A stretch of 38,453 nt of DNA from Kiritimatiellia bacterium (GCA_007134735.1 SLKG01000081.1:1-38453), one strand, 5' to 3'. Positions 8,801 through 16,134 are shown, counted from the first letter of the stretch. Numbers and translations are program-made. The notes: generated from the letters alone by a model not told the origin.

Positions 8801-8870
8801 GACGCTGGAAACCATCGTCGGCACCGACGCGGAAGGCGGATTGGGTTTGAATTGGAGATGGGATTATTGA
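5820..8870 (+). CDS. tamB: TamB-like translocation/assembly module protein (AsmA-like superfamily)
   Basis: A 1016-residue protein anchored by one N-terminal helix (about residues 18-37) with a long periplasmic region of repeated beta-strand segments. Such proteins form a hydrophobic groove bridging inner and outer membranes. The C-terminal TamB/DUF490 domain is clear: GTVTFDGTFPPSPYLDVTAE, then MPEDEILAWLLFGRD near residues 890-903, and a final GLNWRWDY strand. An acidic then proline-rich stretch (EEEEPEPPPPPRPR) lies at about 763-776. It follows tamA by 162 bases in the same direction. It is somewhat shorter than the E. coli protein. AG-rich ribosome-binding sequence precedes the ATG. Confidence 0.88.
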   Translation: MSDSKAIFKFRRWLGRLMAGIVLLLILLFLMAQTPWGKQAVAHGLGRVLSRQLRLELHIEGLKGFIPFHTSVERIGVRAQGREVADMEDVRWRWAVRPLTRGVLHLDYITARSVSISATQLEREKKGEREPRRLASLTRLILDRVEVESLEFKDPVVPGGAVFSVSGEFAPDHEHERVLALRARLKTWGERTFEDEDRPVGMEADLMLDFSGGAFPVHVQLESRLQGADTVWRSGHLLSGPEVSGSARAIYEADGTLSVESLSVDAEGITADGTGFLDPRRPHLEAELTVDCPDASVWEPLFGWGFSGRTELNLELRSENGRRDFLLEGGIREVRYPQGELDRVDISVHLQDVRQDLRADARLEFRKMRAGEALLSNAVAKVWGDRATLEYMIDADGWFNEEIELSCNGQVNMNGALESVRFERFEARYGEYPISLLRPTTFQVAEDGYTVEHMVLQMGPGYLLGSGLLTPEDMDLNLRVTRFPLRTLGFAGVLDEAASVEGALRFTGSPGNPTGALSILFSGIRPRHVEYWDAPPATLNVEARLEDRDFSVAMALAELSEEPVRFDLSFPLELSFLPPALTWPPEGNLEGLFSVEADLENMARLFLLDLHFVYGKLSARYDISGTVKRPEFTGRLEVRDGVYENDRTGTVLRDIEVLLRADNHHLRLERVTATDGRRGRLELKGQMTMSPAEQFPFMLEGTLSDLRVMRQDFVEVTASGSLTCEGTLYESLLGGDLVLGPVEVTVPERVPPGLVELEVIEIFEEEEPEPPPPPRPRAHTMRFDVTVRLPDRGFVRGRGLDSEWSGQVEITGRADEPDIRGELSVIRGRFNFFGKRLRLTHGTVTFDGTFPPSPYLDVTAEARVRGITGILHLSGDAMAPEIRLDSMPPMPEDEILAWLLFGRDISRITPWQALVMAQAVNSLRREGTTYDFMGRTRRILGVDQFEIRPAEEEEGVTTVSVGKYIRDDVFVELEHGTEAETGRARVEIELLPTVTLETIVGTDAEGGLGLNWRWDY

Positions 8871-9596
8871 GGGTGGAAGAATGGACGGTCGCCTGTGGCG
8901 GCGGGCATTGTGCTTCGTGCTTGGTTTCTTCGTCGTCCGAAAAGAAACAGGATGCCAAACCGCGACGTGCCTGTTCCGGGCAGCGAGGACGCTGCCCCTC
9001 ACAATTCTTCCTCTTCGTTCCAACACTTCGTCCCCACACTTAATCGGATACGCTTCGTCGAATCACTTAATCGAAACAGCGGGTAAACGGTCGGGTAAGC
9101 GGGGCGACTATTCGTAATCGACTACGTGTGGGACCGGGATCTTCCTCCCCTCCTTGGAGGGGCCGGGGGTGGGTTCTTCGCGCCAACCCACAAGCCCGCT
9201 TCCACCCACCCTTTGTCCCCTTCTGCGCGATCCTGTTTTCGAGGGCGAGGACGAGAACGAGGACGAATAACCAACCTCTTTCCCTTTCGCAGTTTCCCTC
9301 TTCTCCGTGCCTCTGTCTTCCTCCGTGGTTTCTTATTCTTTTCGGTTTCCCTTTTTTGTCCCCGCCATCTGCATCGGTTTGCGAGCGCGGCGACCCGCCT
9401 TCGCAAGGTCTTTCGCCTGCGCAGGGCCTACGGCGGGATAAACCGGCGCGGCATGCGAGAATGGTACACGATCATTCCCTCTCGCCGTAATCGTCCATCG
9501 AATAACTTCGCGCCTATTATGATCATGACTGCGACAACGATTACGACGATGATCGGGAACGCCACCCGACGCCGCTTCCTTTATCACAACATACTC
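8871..9596. repeat. Long repeat-mosaic spacer between tamB and mscS
   Basis: About 800 bases without a credible gene. It is a patchwork of unrelated short modules. These include a CCCCTCC/GGAGGGG palindrome (9147-9162) followed by GCCGGGGGTGGG, GAGGACGA-type units (about 9243-9268), a CTCCGTGCCTCTG...CTCCGTGG segment (about 9303-9330), and CGTAATCGTC/GATTACGACGATGA units (about 9487-9550). Frames open across it translate into low-complexity peptides in several frames at once, as expected of repeats. Confidence 0.6.
8979..8998. repeat. GGGCAGCG/CGCTGCCC hairpin
   Basis: Perfect eight-base arms at 8979-8986 and 8991-8998 with an AGGA loop, 109 bases after the tamB stop. There is no U-run, so it is either a repeat element or a weak terminator. 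Confidence 0.5.
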
Positions 9597-9624
9597 TTGA
9601 TCTTTGGGAAAAGGATTGTATGAA
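9597..9624 (+). promoter_or_regulatory. Candidate promoter for mscS
   Basis: TTGATC (9597-9602) and TATGAA (9619-9624) are 16 bases apart. Predicted start near 9631, about 40 bases before the mscS ATG. Confidence 0.5.
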
Positions 9625-9670
9625 TGACCACTCAATCTGAACGTCAATATTCGATTCCGTGAGGTTTATC

Positions 9671-10795
9671 ATGCAACAACTTTGGGAAACCATTACGACC
9701 ACCACCATTATGGACAATGAACTGTGGCGTATCATCACTCTATTCCTGTCCATTCTGTTGGCCCTGATTGCGGGGAAACTGATCAGTTATTTTCTCGATC
9801 AGGCCGGGACCCGGCTGGACAAGAAAGACCACCCGTTGATGGGCTTGATGGTCAAGACCCTGTCCAAACCCATGATCCTGGTGGCGTTCGTCCTCGGCTT
9901 GAAGATAGGGTTGTCCGCACTGCTACTGGTGGATGTGGTCGAGGCCTTTGCCCGGGATACCACCAGCGTGCTGGTGATTGTTGCCGTGGCCTATATCGCC
10001 TATCGCCTGGTGGACGTGGTTACCTTTTCGCTGAAGAATGCCGCCGACCGGACCGAGAGCGCGCTGGATGCCATGCTCGTACCCCTGGTTCGAACCAGCC
10101 TGCGCGTTACGGTCTGTCTGCTGGCCGCCCTGCAGATTGCGACCCTGCTGAGCGACCGGCCGCTGACCTCGATCCTGGCCGGCCTCGGTATCGGCGGTTT
10201 GGCCATTGCGCTGGCGGCACAGGATACCGTCCGGAACTTTTTCGGGTCGCTGGTGATCTTTGCCGACAAGCCTTTTGAATTGGGCGATCGCGTCCTGGTG
10301 GACGGACACGATGGACCGGTGGAACAGGTCGGGTTTCGTTCCACGCGTATCCGGACGCTCGAAGGGCATCTGATCACGATTCCCAACGGTGAACTGGCCA
10401 ACAAGACCATTCAGAATATCGGCAAGCGGCCGAACATCCGCCGGATCATGAACATCACGATCACATATGATACGCCGCCGGAAAAAGTGGATCGCGCGCT
10501 GGAGATCATCAAGGACATCCTCAAGGAGCATGAGGGCATGCATCCCGATTTTCCGCCCCGTGTATTCTTCAATGAATTCAATGCCGCCTCCCTGAATCTC
10601 TTTGCGATCTATTGGTATCATCCGCCGGACTGGTGGGCGTATTGCGCCTTTTCCGAGTGGGTGAACAAGGAAATTCTTCGGCGCTTCAACGAAGAGGGCA
10701 TCGATTTTGCGTTCCCGACCCAGACGCTGCATCTGGCGGGCGATCCCAAACGCCCGTTGAACGTCGGGACCGTGGAAGGCCGGATCGGGAAGTAA
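9671..10795 (+). CDS. MscS-family mechanosensitive ion channel
   Basis: A 374-residue inner-membrane channel that opens under membrane tension to relieve osmotic pressure. Hydrophobic segments lie at about 21-42, 66-90, 98-117 and 145-160. The pore helix TM3 at 171-193 (GLGIGGLAIALAAQDTVRNF then FGS) has the family's Gly/Ala pattern. The cytoplasmic beta domain follows (FELGDRVLVDG, TIPNGELANKTIQN). It is longer than E. coli MscS (286 residues) because of extra N-terminal helices, as in YnaI-type channels. The ATG at 9671 follows GAGG by eight bases; a GTG at 9659 is less likely. Monocistronic. Confidence 0.92.
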   Translation: MQQLWETITTTTIMDNELWRIITLFLSILLALIAGKLISYFLDQAGTRLDKKDHPLMGLMVKTLSKPMILVAFVLGLKIGLSALLLVDVVEAFARDTTSVLVIVAVAYIAYRLVDVVTFSLKNAADRTESALDAMLVPLVRTSLRVTVCLLAALQIATLLSDRPLTSILAGLGIGGLAIALAAQDTVRNFFGSLVIFADKPFELGDRVLVDGHDGPVEQVGFRSTRIRTLEGHLITIPNGELANKTIQNIGKRPNIRRIMNITITYDTPPEKVDRALEIIKDILKEHEGMHPDFPPRVFFNEFNAASLNLFAIYWYHPPDWWAYCAFSEWVNKEILRRFNEEGIDFAFPTQTLHLAGDPKRPLNVGTVEGRIGK

Positions 10796-10807
10796 GGTGT
10801 TTAGTTC

Positions 10808-10834
10808 CTGGTCCCTGGTCCTTCGTCCTTGGTC
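10808..10834. repeat. TGGTCC/TCGTCC repeat units
   Basis: A run of CTGGTCC-CTGGTCC-TTCGTCC-TTGGTC units directly after mscS, matching the repeat at 5693-5726. Confidence 0.6.
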
Positions 10835-10878
10835 GGGGACGTTGTCCGGTCGAAACAGGGGTAAGGGGGGGACAATAT

Positions 10879-10944
10879 CCAATATCCAACAAGGAATAAC
10901 CAGGGATCAAATTTGGGAATTGGATATTCCTTGTTGGCTATTGG
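10879..10944. repeat. 20-base inverted repeat (CCAATATCCAACAAGGAATA)
   Basis: The left arm at 10879-10898 and right arm at 10925-10944 are complementary at 19 of 20 positions, with a 26-base loop. It is AT-rich compared with its surroundings. It lies in the convergent gap between mscS and the DUF1805 gene and could terminate transcription from both sides, but has no U-run. I see nothing else in 10945-11118. Confidence 0.7.
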
Positions 10945-11118
10945 TTATTCCGTTGTTGGCTGTCCACGTAGGTGGTGACGCGCAATCCACCCCCCGGTCA
11001 TCACGCGCTTTGCTTGGGTGACCGGCAAGGGACACGGGTTGAAGGCGATCAAAATTTATGATTCGGATAATGGCACCCGCCACGAGCCACGCGCCATCCG
11101 CAACCTGCAACCCTCCTC

Positions 11119-11403
11119 CTACAGCTTTTCCAGCGCGTCGCGGCCGCTCATGCCGGGTTGCACACCGCGCGCGGCGGCATGTTGGTTGGCTTCCCGGACG
11201 GTGCCGTTGAGCAGGTCGTCCAGGGTGGCCACGCCGGAGATGCGCGCGGCGGGGATGTTGAATGTGTCCAGCGCCGCGACATCGATGGCGCCGCATGCGA
11301 GTAATCCGTCCGGGGTTTTGATGAACACCAGGTTGCATGTCTTCAGGGGGATGACATACCCGTCGCCTGTTTTTCCGTTGAGATGGATTTCCTCGTGATG
11401 CAT
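11119..11403 (-). CDS. DUF1805 domain protein
   Basis: A 94-residue soluble protein matching the DUF1805 pattern. The stretch GDGYVIPLKTCNLVFIK is followed by GLLACGAIDVAALD, GVATLDDLLNG and the C-terminal GVQPGMSGRDALEKL. The function of the family is unknown. The conserved ACG cysteine and the GMSGRDAL end are present. It starts 19 bases after the ptsN-like gene on the same strand and is very probably cotranscribed, which hints at a link with EIIA signalling (inference). Confidence 0.8.
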   Translation of the reverse strand: MHHEEIHLNGKTGDGYVIPLKTCNLVFIKTPDGLLACGAIDVAALDTFNIPAARISGVATLDDLLNGTVREANQHAAARGVQPGMSGRDALEKL

Positions 11404-11422
11404 GGTTGCTTCTATTCGGGGT

Positions 11423-11872
11423 TCAGTCGCCGGCGAGCACGTTGATCACTTCGTCCGGACTCTGTGCGTTCAGTACGCGTTCACGCAAAACCGGGTCGTT
11501 CAGTTGCCGGCTGATTTCCGCCAGGAACTGTATGTGTGGTCCGGTTCGATTGATCGGGGAGAGGGTCATAATGAAGATCACGGACGGCTGTCCGTCCAGA
11601 GAATCGAATTCAAGGCCTTCTTTCTTCAGGCCGAGGGCGACGGCCAGACTGTCTATCGTGTCGGTCTTTCCGTGCGGAATGGCGATGCCGTTTTGCATGC
11701 CGGTGGACATTTTCTTTTCCCGTTCCAGAACCGCCTTGAGCGCCGCTTTTCGGTTTGTGATTTTGCCGGCCGCGACCAGTATGTCCACCATCTCCTCGAT
11801 GACGCTGTTCTTGTCGTGGCCCTGGAGATTCAGGGCGATCGCCTCTTTTGATAATGTCTTTCTTATGTTCAT
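11423..11872 (-). CDS. ptsN: PTS EIIA type-2 domain protein, nitrogen-regulatory (PtsN-like)
   Basis: A 149-residue single-domain EIIA of the fructose/nitrogen type. The phosphorylatable histidine is His67 in GIAIPHGKTD, and the typical FIMTLSPINRTGPHIQFLAE segment follows. Free-standing EIIA proteins of this kind usually act in regulation (the PtsN branch) rather than sugar uptake, and no sugar permease is nearby. It heads a two-gene unit with the DUF1805 gene. A second EIIA, fused to a zinc ribbon, is transcribed divergently 161 bases away, so the two may be co-regulated. The symbol is by similarity; an EIIA-Fru component cannot be excluded. Confidence 0.85.
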   Translation of the reverse strand: MNIRKTLSKEAIALNLQGHDKNSVIEEMVDILVAAGKITNRKAALKAVLEREKKMSTGMQNGIAIPHGKTDTIDSLAVALGLKKEGLEFDSLDGQPSVIFIMTLSPINRTGPHIQFLAEISRQLNDPVLRERVLNAQSPDEVINVLAGD

Positions 11873-12033
11873 GGATCGGTTCCGACTTAGGAACAGGCAT
11901 TCTGTTCAATGAAGGGCCCCGGGGTCAATATCACATTCGGGAAAATCAAGAAATATGGGCGTCGAAGGGAAAAAACACTTTTCCGGTATGGCGAAAACAT
12001 GATAGCGTGAAGCCAAATAGGGGTCGGACAATT

Positions 12034-12906
12034 ATGGTCGTCCCGCACAACAATCATACATCGGATTCGAATCATCAAATGCAAAGAGCGATCAATCTTC
12101 TTATTCAATTACAGGATCTCCATATTGCCCGCGCCCAGCAGGAAGCATCCATGCCGGGCGCCCAGTTGAAAAAATTGGATGAGTCCATCGGGGCCATGCT
12201 GGGTGAATTGCCTGTAGAGATCCGAAGTCACTTCAGTCGTTTACAGAAGAAAGGCCACCTGGCGGTTGTCCCGATTGCCCGCGGCGTATGTTCCGCTTGC
12301 GGAATGAATCTTCCGGTCAGCCTGGAGCAGGCGGTGCGGAAGGCCGAACGGCTTCAGCCGTGTCCGAATTGCGCCCGCATCCTGTATTACCAGGATTCGC
12401 TGCCCCGCAATACGTCATCGAGATCGCGTAAGGCGGTGAAGATGGGGATTGAGCGTTTCACGTCCCCGGAACTGATGATCCCCGGATTGTCTGCAAACAG
12501 CCGGGATGATGCGATTGCCGAGATCACCCATCTGATGGAGGAGAAAGGCTTTGTGGATAATGGCCAGCTTCTGCTGGAGGAAGCGCTCAAGCGGGAAGCG
12601 ATTGTCAGTACCGCGGTCGGCAAGGGATTGGCTTTCCCGCACGTGCGCGGGGTCGAGGGCGGGGGGTTGACGCTGGCATTGGGCACCAACAAGAAAGGCA
12701 TCAAATTCGGCGGGCCCTCCAGGACGCTTACCCGTATTATTTTCTTCATGGTCATTCCGACGGCGGCCAGCGCCTTTTACCTCAAGTTGTTGTCCGGATT
12801 GACGGAGGCGTTCCGGGAGGAGGATGCCCGCGACAAGCTGTTGAAGGCCCCAACGCCGGAAGCACTCTGGACCGCCCTTTTGAAGACAACCAAATCGACC
12901 ATCTGA
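12034..12906 (+). CDS. Zinc-ribbon / PTS EIIA type-2 fusion protein
   Basis: A 290-residue two-part protein. Residues 15-75 are helical and charged, probably a coiled coil. A four-cysteine zinc ribbon follows (C86-x2-C89 ... C110-x2-C113, in GVCSACGMNLP and CPNCARILYY), resembling the C4 ribbons of the DUF164/zf-RING_7 group. Residues about 140-290 form an EIIA type-2 domain with the phosphoacceptor histidine at 203 (LAFPHVRG). The ribbon suggests binding to nucleic acid or protein, so phosphorylation of the EIIA part could control it (inference). The frame is open further upstream to 11848, but the ATG at 12034 gives a sensible N-terminus; 12079 is an alternative. It is divergent from ptsN. 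Confidence 0.82.
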   Translation: MVVPHNNHTSDSNHQMQRAINLLIQLQDLHIARAQQEASMPGAQLKKLDESIGAMLGELPVEIRSHFSRLQKKGHLAVVPIARGVCSACGMNLPVSLEQAVRKAERLQPCPNCARILYYQDSLPRNTSSRSRKAVKMGIERFTSPELMIPGLSANSRDDAIAEITHLMEEKGFVDNGQLLLEEALKREAIVSTAVGKGLAFPHVRGVEGGGLTLALGTNKKGIKFGGPSRTLTRIIFFMVIPTAASAFYLKLLSGLTEAFREEDARDKLLKAPTPEALWTALLKTTKSTI

Positions 12907-12929
12907 TGGCGGTTTGACGGCGCGTTGTT

Positions 12930-13451
12930 TTACGGCAGGACTTCCCGAACCCCCGGCGGCGGTTCCCTATACGCCCGGACGGTCCCATCCGTATACAGGA
13001 CGTGGTGTCCGCGAAGATGGGGCGCGCGCACACGGTCGGACAAGGCGTTGATCCCGATCAACATCCACTTTGGTTCTCCATAGCGGCTCAGGGATTGCCC
13101 GTTCAACCGGATATTCCAGATATAGCTCAGCCCCTGTTCCCGCGTGAAGGGGGGGGTACCCGGGCAGATGCCGGTATGTTCTTCGACGCCATAAGGGTAC
13201 AGGGCGACCAACAGGCTGTCGGAGCCGTGTTGAGGGTCGTTGGGATACAAGGCCAGGGAAGGGAGCCGGCCATGGTCGATTTCGTACAATTCAATAGCCT
13301 GGTAAATATGCTTGAGATTGCGGACGCACTGATGCGCGCGGGTCTGTTCACGCACCAGCCAGAAGGCCAGGATGCCGACGGCGCCGGCGGCCGTTAGAAT
13401 CATAAGCGTTTGCGTGGCGGCCATTCCCGGGCTGGACTTTTTGGCTTTCAT
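12930..13451 (-). CDS. Pseudopilin-like membrane protein
   Basis: A 173-residue protein. A short basic N-terminus (MKAKKSSPG) precedes a hydrophobic helix (about residues 10-29), then RAHQCVRNLKHIYQAIELYE and DHGRLPS. This resembles type II secretion pseudopilins and the DUF1559 group, where a helix is followed by a LKQI-x-A-I-x-Y-x-x-D-x-G-x-x-P pattern. A prepilin-like G|MAATQ site is present, but position +5 is Gln rather than the usual Glu, so processing is uncertain. Its ATG overlaps the kinase stop codon (ATGA, 13448-13451), implying translational coupling. Function unknown; it may form a membrane complex with the kinase. Confidence 0.7.
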   Translation of the reverse strand: MKAKKSSPGMAATQTLMILTAAGAVGILAFWLVREQTRAHQCVRNLKHIYQAIELYEIDHGRLPSLALYPNDPQHGSDSLLVALYPYGVEEHTGICPGTPPFTREQGLSYIWNIRLNGQSLSRYGEPKWMLIGINALSDRVRAPHLRGHHVLYTDGTVRAYREPPPGVREVLP

Positions 13452-15145
13452 TGCATGCTCTGGTATATTCTTTGGGCCACCGGCGCGGGCCAATCCGTTG
13501 TGTGGGAGGATGTTTCGACCGAGCGCCGGAGCGCGCGCGTGCTTTTTTCCTTTTCTCCATCCAGGTAATACCGGACTCCGGCGGCGAGGTAGAGATCGTT
13601 TTGAAAGCGCTCCGCAACGTCGGGAATGAATGCCATGAGGGCGTCGGCCGTGACTTCCCCGCTCAGGCACAGCAGCGCAAGCCGGATGGGTCCGTCCGGA
13701 GGCAATGGACGATCACGGAACAGGGTTACCGCGCCGGTGGTATCGCCTTCCAACAGGGCGGCCGTGACATAATCGAGCTGGGCCAGGGAGGAAACGGTCA
13801 GCGGTGCATTGGGGTTCAGTACGATTTCAAGGTAGGCACGTTGTGCTTCGGATTGGCGTCCGAGCAGGATCAGGATCCGGGCCAATTCAAGTTTCGCGAT
13901 GGCGGCGGTTCGCTTGTCGCCGGTCATTTCGCTGAAATCGACGGCGGACTGCAGGTGGTTCCGGGCGGTGTCCCAATCCCCGGCGTGCCATGCGGTGCGC
14001 GCGTTCCGGATGTCACGCCACGCCTGGTTCGCGTGAGCGGCGTCCGGCGGTTGGAGTTCCGTCGAATTCATCAACTGTGCGTTTCTAAATCGAGCAAGAT
14101 GCAACAAGCTTTCGTATTGCGCGGCGTTCAACTGATGCCGGAAATAGATGTTCAGTCCGAGCGCGGCTATCGCGATCAGTCCGACAGTGGACAGCACCTG
14201 CCGGCGCCGTCGGATGGCGTGCCGAATATGGTCAAACGGAGTGAAGTGACGGGCCATGACCGGTCGTTTGGCCAACGCACGCTCAAGATCCGCAGCCATC
14301 ATCTCCGCATCCGGATACCGGTCGTCGGGTTGCTTTTCGAGCGCCTTTAGTATCACCGCTTCAAGGTCGGGTGTGATCTCTTTACGATACAACCGCGGAC
14401 GGCGCGGTTTTTCATGGATCACGGCACGAAGCACGTCCTTGACCGATGATCCATGCTGGGGTTCATACGGAAGCACTCCGGTCAGAGCCTCGTAGAGCAC
14501 CACCCCGAGGGAATAAATATCGCTGGCGGGCGTTGGCTTTTCGGTGGCCGCCTGCTCCGGAGCCATGTAGAGCGGGGTGCCGGTCAGGGCTCCACTGGCG
14601 GTAACCGACGGCCAATCCGTGAGCGCGGCGACGCCGAAATCGGCCAGATGCGGTTCCCCGAATTCATCGATCATGATATTGGTGGGCTTGACATCGCGAT
14701 GCACGATGCGGCGCGCATGCGCGTAATGAAGGGCCCGGGCAATTTTAATGATGTTCCGGACAATTTCCTCAACGGACATGGCGGTGGTTTCGACGGCAAC
14801 CTCCAGCGTCTTGCTGCGCCGGATGCTTTCCATGACGATGTAATGATAGGGTCCTTCCTTCCCGGTCGCATACACGGTGAGAATGTTCGGATGCCGGCGG
14901 AGTTTCTTGGCGGCTTCTGCTTCACGGCGGAACCGCTCCAGCAGGGTGGTGGACATGCCGGCGCCTTCCGTGAAGATCTTGATGGCCACTTCATGTCCCG
15001 TGGTGTCGACCCCGAGATAAACCGTGGACATGGCCCCTCGGCCCAGCAGGTCCAGGATGGTATATTCGCCCAAACGCATCCCTTCCCCCGGCTGGAGCCG
15101 GTACGTCGCGTCCATTCCGGATCCGACCTTTTCCTCGGCGCGCAT
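13448..15145 (-). CDS. Membrane-anchored Ser/Thr protein kinase (Hanks type, PknB-like)
   Basis: A 565-residue kinase. The catalytic domain (about 26-295) is complete: glycine loop GRGAMSTVY, Lys56 in VAIKIF, catalytic HRDVKPTN at 149-156, DFG at 169-171 and GTPLYMAPEQ with APE at 195-197. After a basic juxtamembrane stretch comes one transmembrane helix (about 317-335). An extracytoplasmic alpha-helical region follows, where TPR-like repeats are plausible. I start at ATG 15145, preceded by CGGAGG at a nine-base distance; an in-frame ATG at 15196 is the alternative. The gene lies between a cyclophilin gene and an overlapping pseudopilin-like gene, all on the minus strand. Confidence 0.9.
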   Translation of the reverse strand: MRAEEKVGSGMDATYRLQPGEGMRLGEYTILDLLGRGAMSTVYLGVDTTGHEVAIKIFTEGAGMSTTLLERFRREAEAAKKLRRHPNILTVYATGKEGPYHYIVMESIRRSKTLEVAVETTAMSVEEIVRNIIKIARALHYAHARRIVHRDVKPTNIMIDEFGEPHLADFGVAALTDWPSVTASGALTGTPLYMAPEQAATEKPTPASDIYSLGVVLYEALTGVLPYEPQHGSSVKDVLRAVIHEKPRRPRLYRKEITPDLEAVILKALEKQPDDRYPDAEMMAADLERALAKRPVMARHFTPFDHIRHAIRRRRQVLSTVGLIAIAALGLNIYFRHQLNAAQYESLLHLARFRNAQLMNSTELQPPDAAHANQAWRDIRNARTAWHAGDWDTARNHLQSAVDFSEMTGDKRTAAIAKLELARILILLGRQSEAQRAYLEIVLNPNAPLTVSSLAQLDYVTAALLEGDTTGAVTLFRDRPLPPDGPIRLALLCLSGEVTADALMAFIPDVAERFQNDLYLAAGVRYYLDGEKEKSTRALRRSVETSSHTTDWPAPVAQRIYQSMQ

Positions 15146-15217
15146 GTGTTCGAGCCTCCGAATAAACCCTTGCCCGCGCATCCCTCCGTGGATCATGCCC
15201 GGGGCGGAGTATCGGCA

Positions 15218-15841
15218 TTAATCAACCATTTTCTTGATGTGCTCAATGACAACCGGTTCGACCGGAACATTCTCGTGACCGCCGTGCGTGGTTGTGCGTA
15301 CCTGTGCGATGCGATCCACCACGTCCATGCCGTCCACCACCCGGCCGAATACGCAATAGCCGAAGCCTTGCGGAGTCCGGTTGCGGTGATTCAGCATGGC
15401 GTTGTTTCTGTGGTTGATGAAAAATTGACTGGTGGCGGTGTCCGGCGCCGGCAGACGGGCCATGGCGATGGTGCCGCGCTCGTTTTGCAAGCCATTGTCC
15501 GCTTCATTCCGGATCGGGGACCGTGTGGCGCGTTTCTTCATATCGGCGTCAAACCCGCCGCCCTGGATCATGAAGCCGGAAATGACACGGTGGAAAATGG
15601 TTCCGTCGTAGAAACCGTCGTCGGTGTACCGCAGAAAATTTTCCACGGTAACGGGGGCCTTGTCCGGATACAGTTCGATCAGAATGTCGCCGTGATTGGT
15701 TTGGAGAATGACGCGAGGATGTTTCATTTCTTCGTATTGGTTTGTGGGTTTGGTTTCGTTTTCCGGTTCGGCCGGCCCGTCTCCGGCGGTCGAATGCCCG
15801 ATTATACCGAGTGACAGCAACAGTATTCCAAGTAGACGCAT
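15218..15841 (-). CDS. Cyclophilin-type peptidyl-prolyl cis-trans isomerase, exported
   Basis: A 207-residue exported proline isomerase that would help fold proteins outside the cytoplasm. A signal peptide (about 1-19) and a short acidic linker (GPAEPENETK) precede the cyclophilin domain (about 42-205). Hallmarks are FHRVISGFMIQGGGF, the active-site SQFFIN and the CVFGRVVDGMDVVD end. The ATG follows GGAGGGG. An insert, QNERGTIAMARLPAPDTATS, matches the bacterial PpiA-like form. It is the first gene of a minus-strand unit with the Ser/Thr kinase 72 bases downstream. Confidence 0.92.
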   Translation of the reverse strand: MRLLGILLLSLGIIGHSTAGDGPAEPENETKPTNQYEEMKHPRVILQTNHGDILIELYPDKAPVTVENFLRYTDDGFYDGTIFHRVISGFMIQGGGFDADMKKRATRSPIRNEADNGLQNERGTIAMARLPAPDTATSQFFINHRNNAMLNHRNRTPQGFGYCVFGRVVDGMDVVDRIAQVRTTTHGGHENVPVEPVVIEHIKKMVD

Positions 15842-15959
15842 TGAATCCCCTCCGGCTTTGTCGTTATGCTTCTATCGAAAATAGGGCCGGATGCGAAAGC
15901 GAGTCCCCGTCGCGGGCTGTTCGCCCGAGGTGGATTCGCGAATCATCCGGGCGCCTTGT

Positions 15960-15987
15960 AAAATATATCATTTTCACAGAACGGCAA
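15960..15987 (-). promoter_or_regulatory. Candidate promoter for the cyclophilin-kinase-pseudopilin unit
   Basis: On the minus strand TTGCCG (15987-15982) and TATTTT (15965-15960) are 16 bases apart. The predicted leader before the cyclophilin ATG is about 110 bases. It lies back to back with the rpmE promoter. Confidence 0.45.
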
Positions 15988-16012
15988 TGATCTTTTAAAG
16001 AAAACCCCGGAA

Positions 16013-16040
16013 TTGCGAAAATCAGGAAGAAATATATATT
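16013..16040 (+). promoter_or_regulatory. Candidate promoter for rpmE
   Basis: TTGCGA (16013-16018) and TATATT (16035-16040) are 16 bases apart in an AT-rich stretch. Predicted start is near 16047, giving an 88-base leader that contains the hairpin CAACC (16053-16057) / GGTTG (16064-16068). Confidence 0.5.
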
Positions 16041-16134
16041 GCAATCAGGCGTCAACCCGACTAGGTTGGGCCTCCATTTGAATACGGGGCGAACTACGCA
16101 GGGCGCCTTGTTCGAGGAGATAAGGGTTATTTTC

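Noticed and set aside
9126-9623. A 165-codon open frame between tamB and mscS
   Set aside because: Its peptide is low-complexity repeat sequence, and overlapping frames are equally open.
14453-15814. A 453-codon open frame on the plus strand opposite the kinase and cyclophilin genes
   Set aside because: It is antisense to two unmistakable genes and results from GC-rich codon use.
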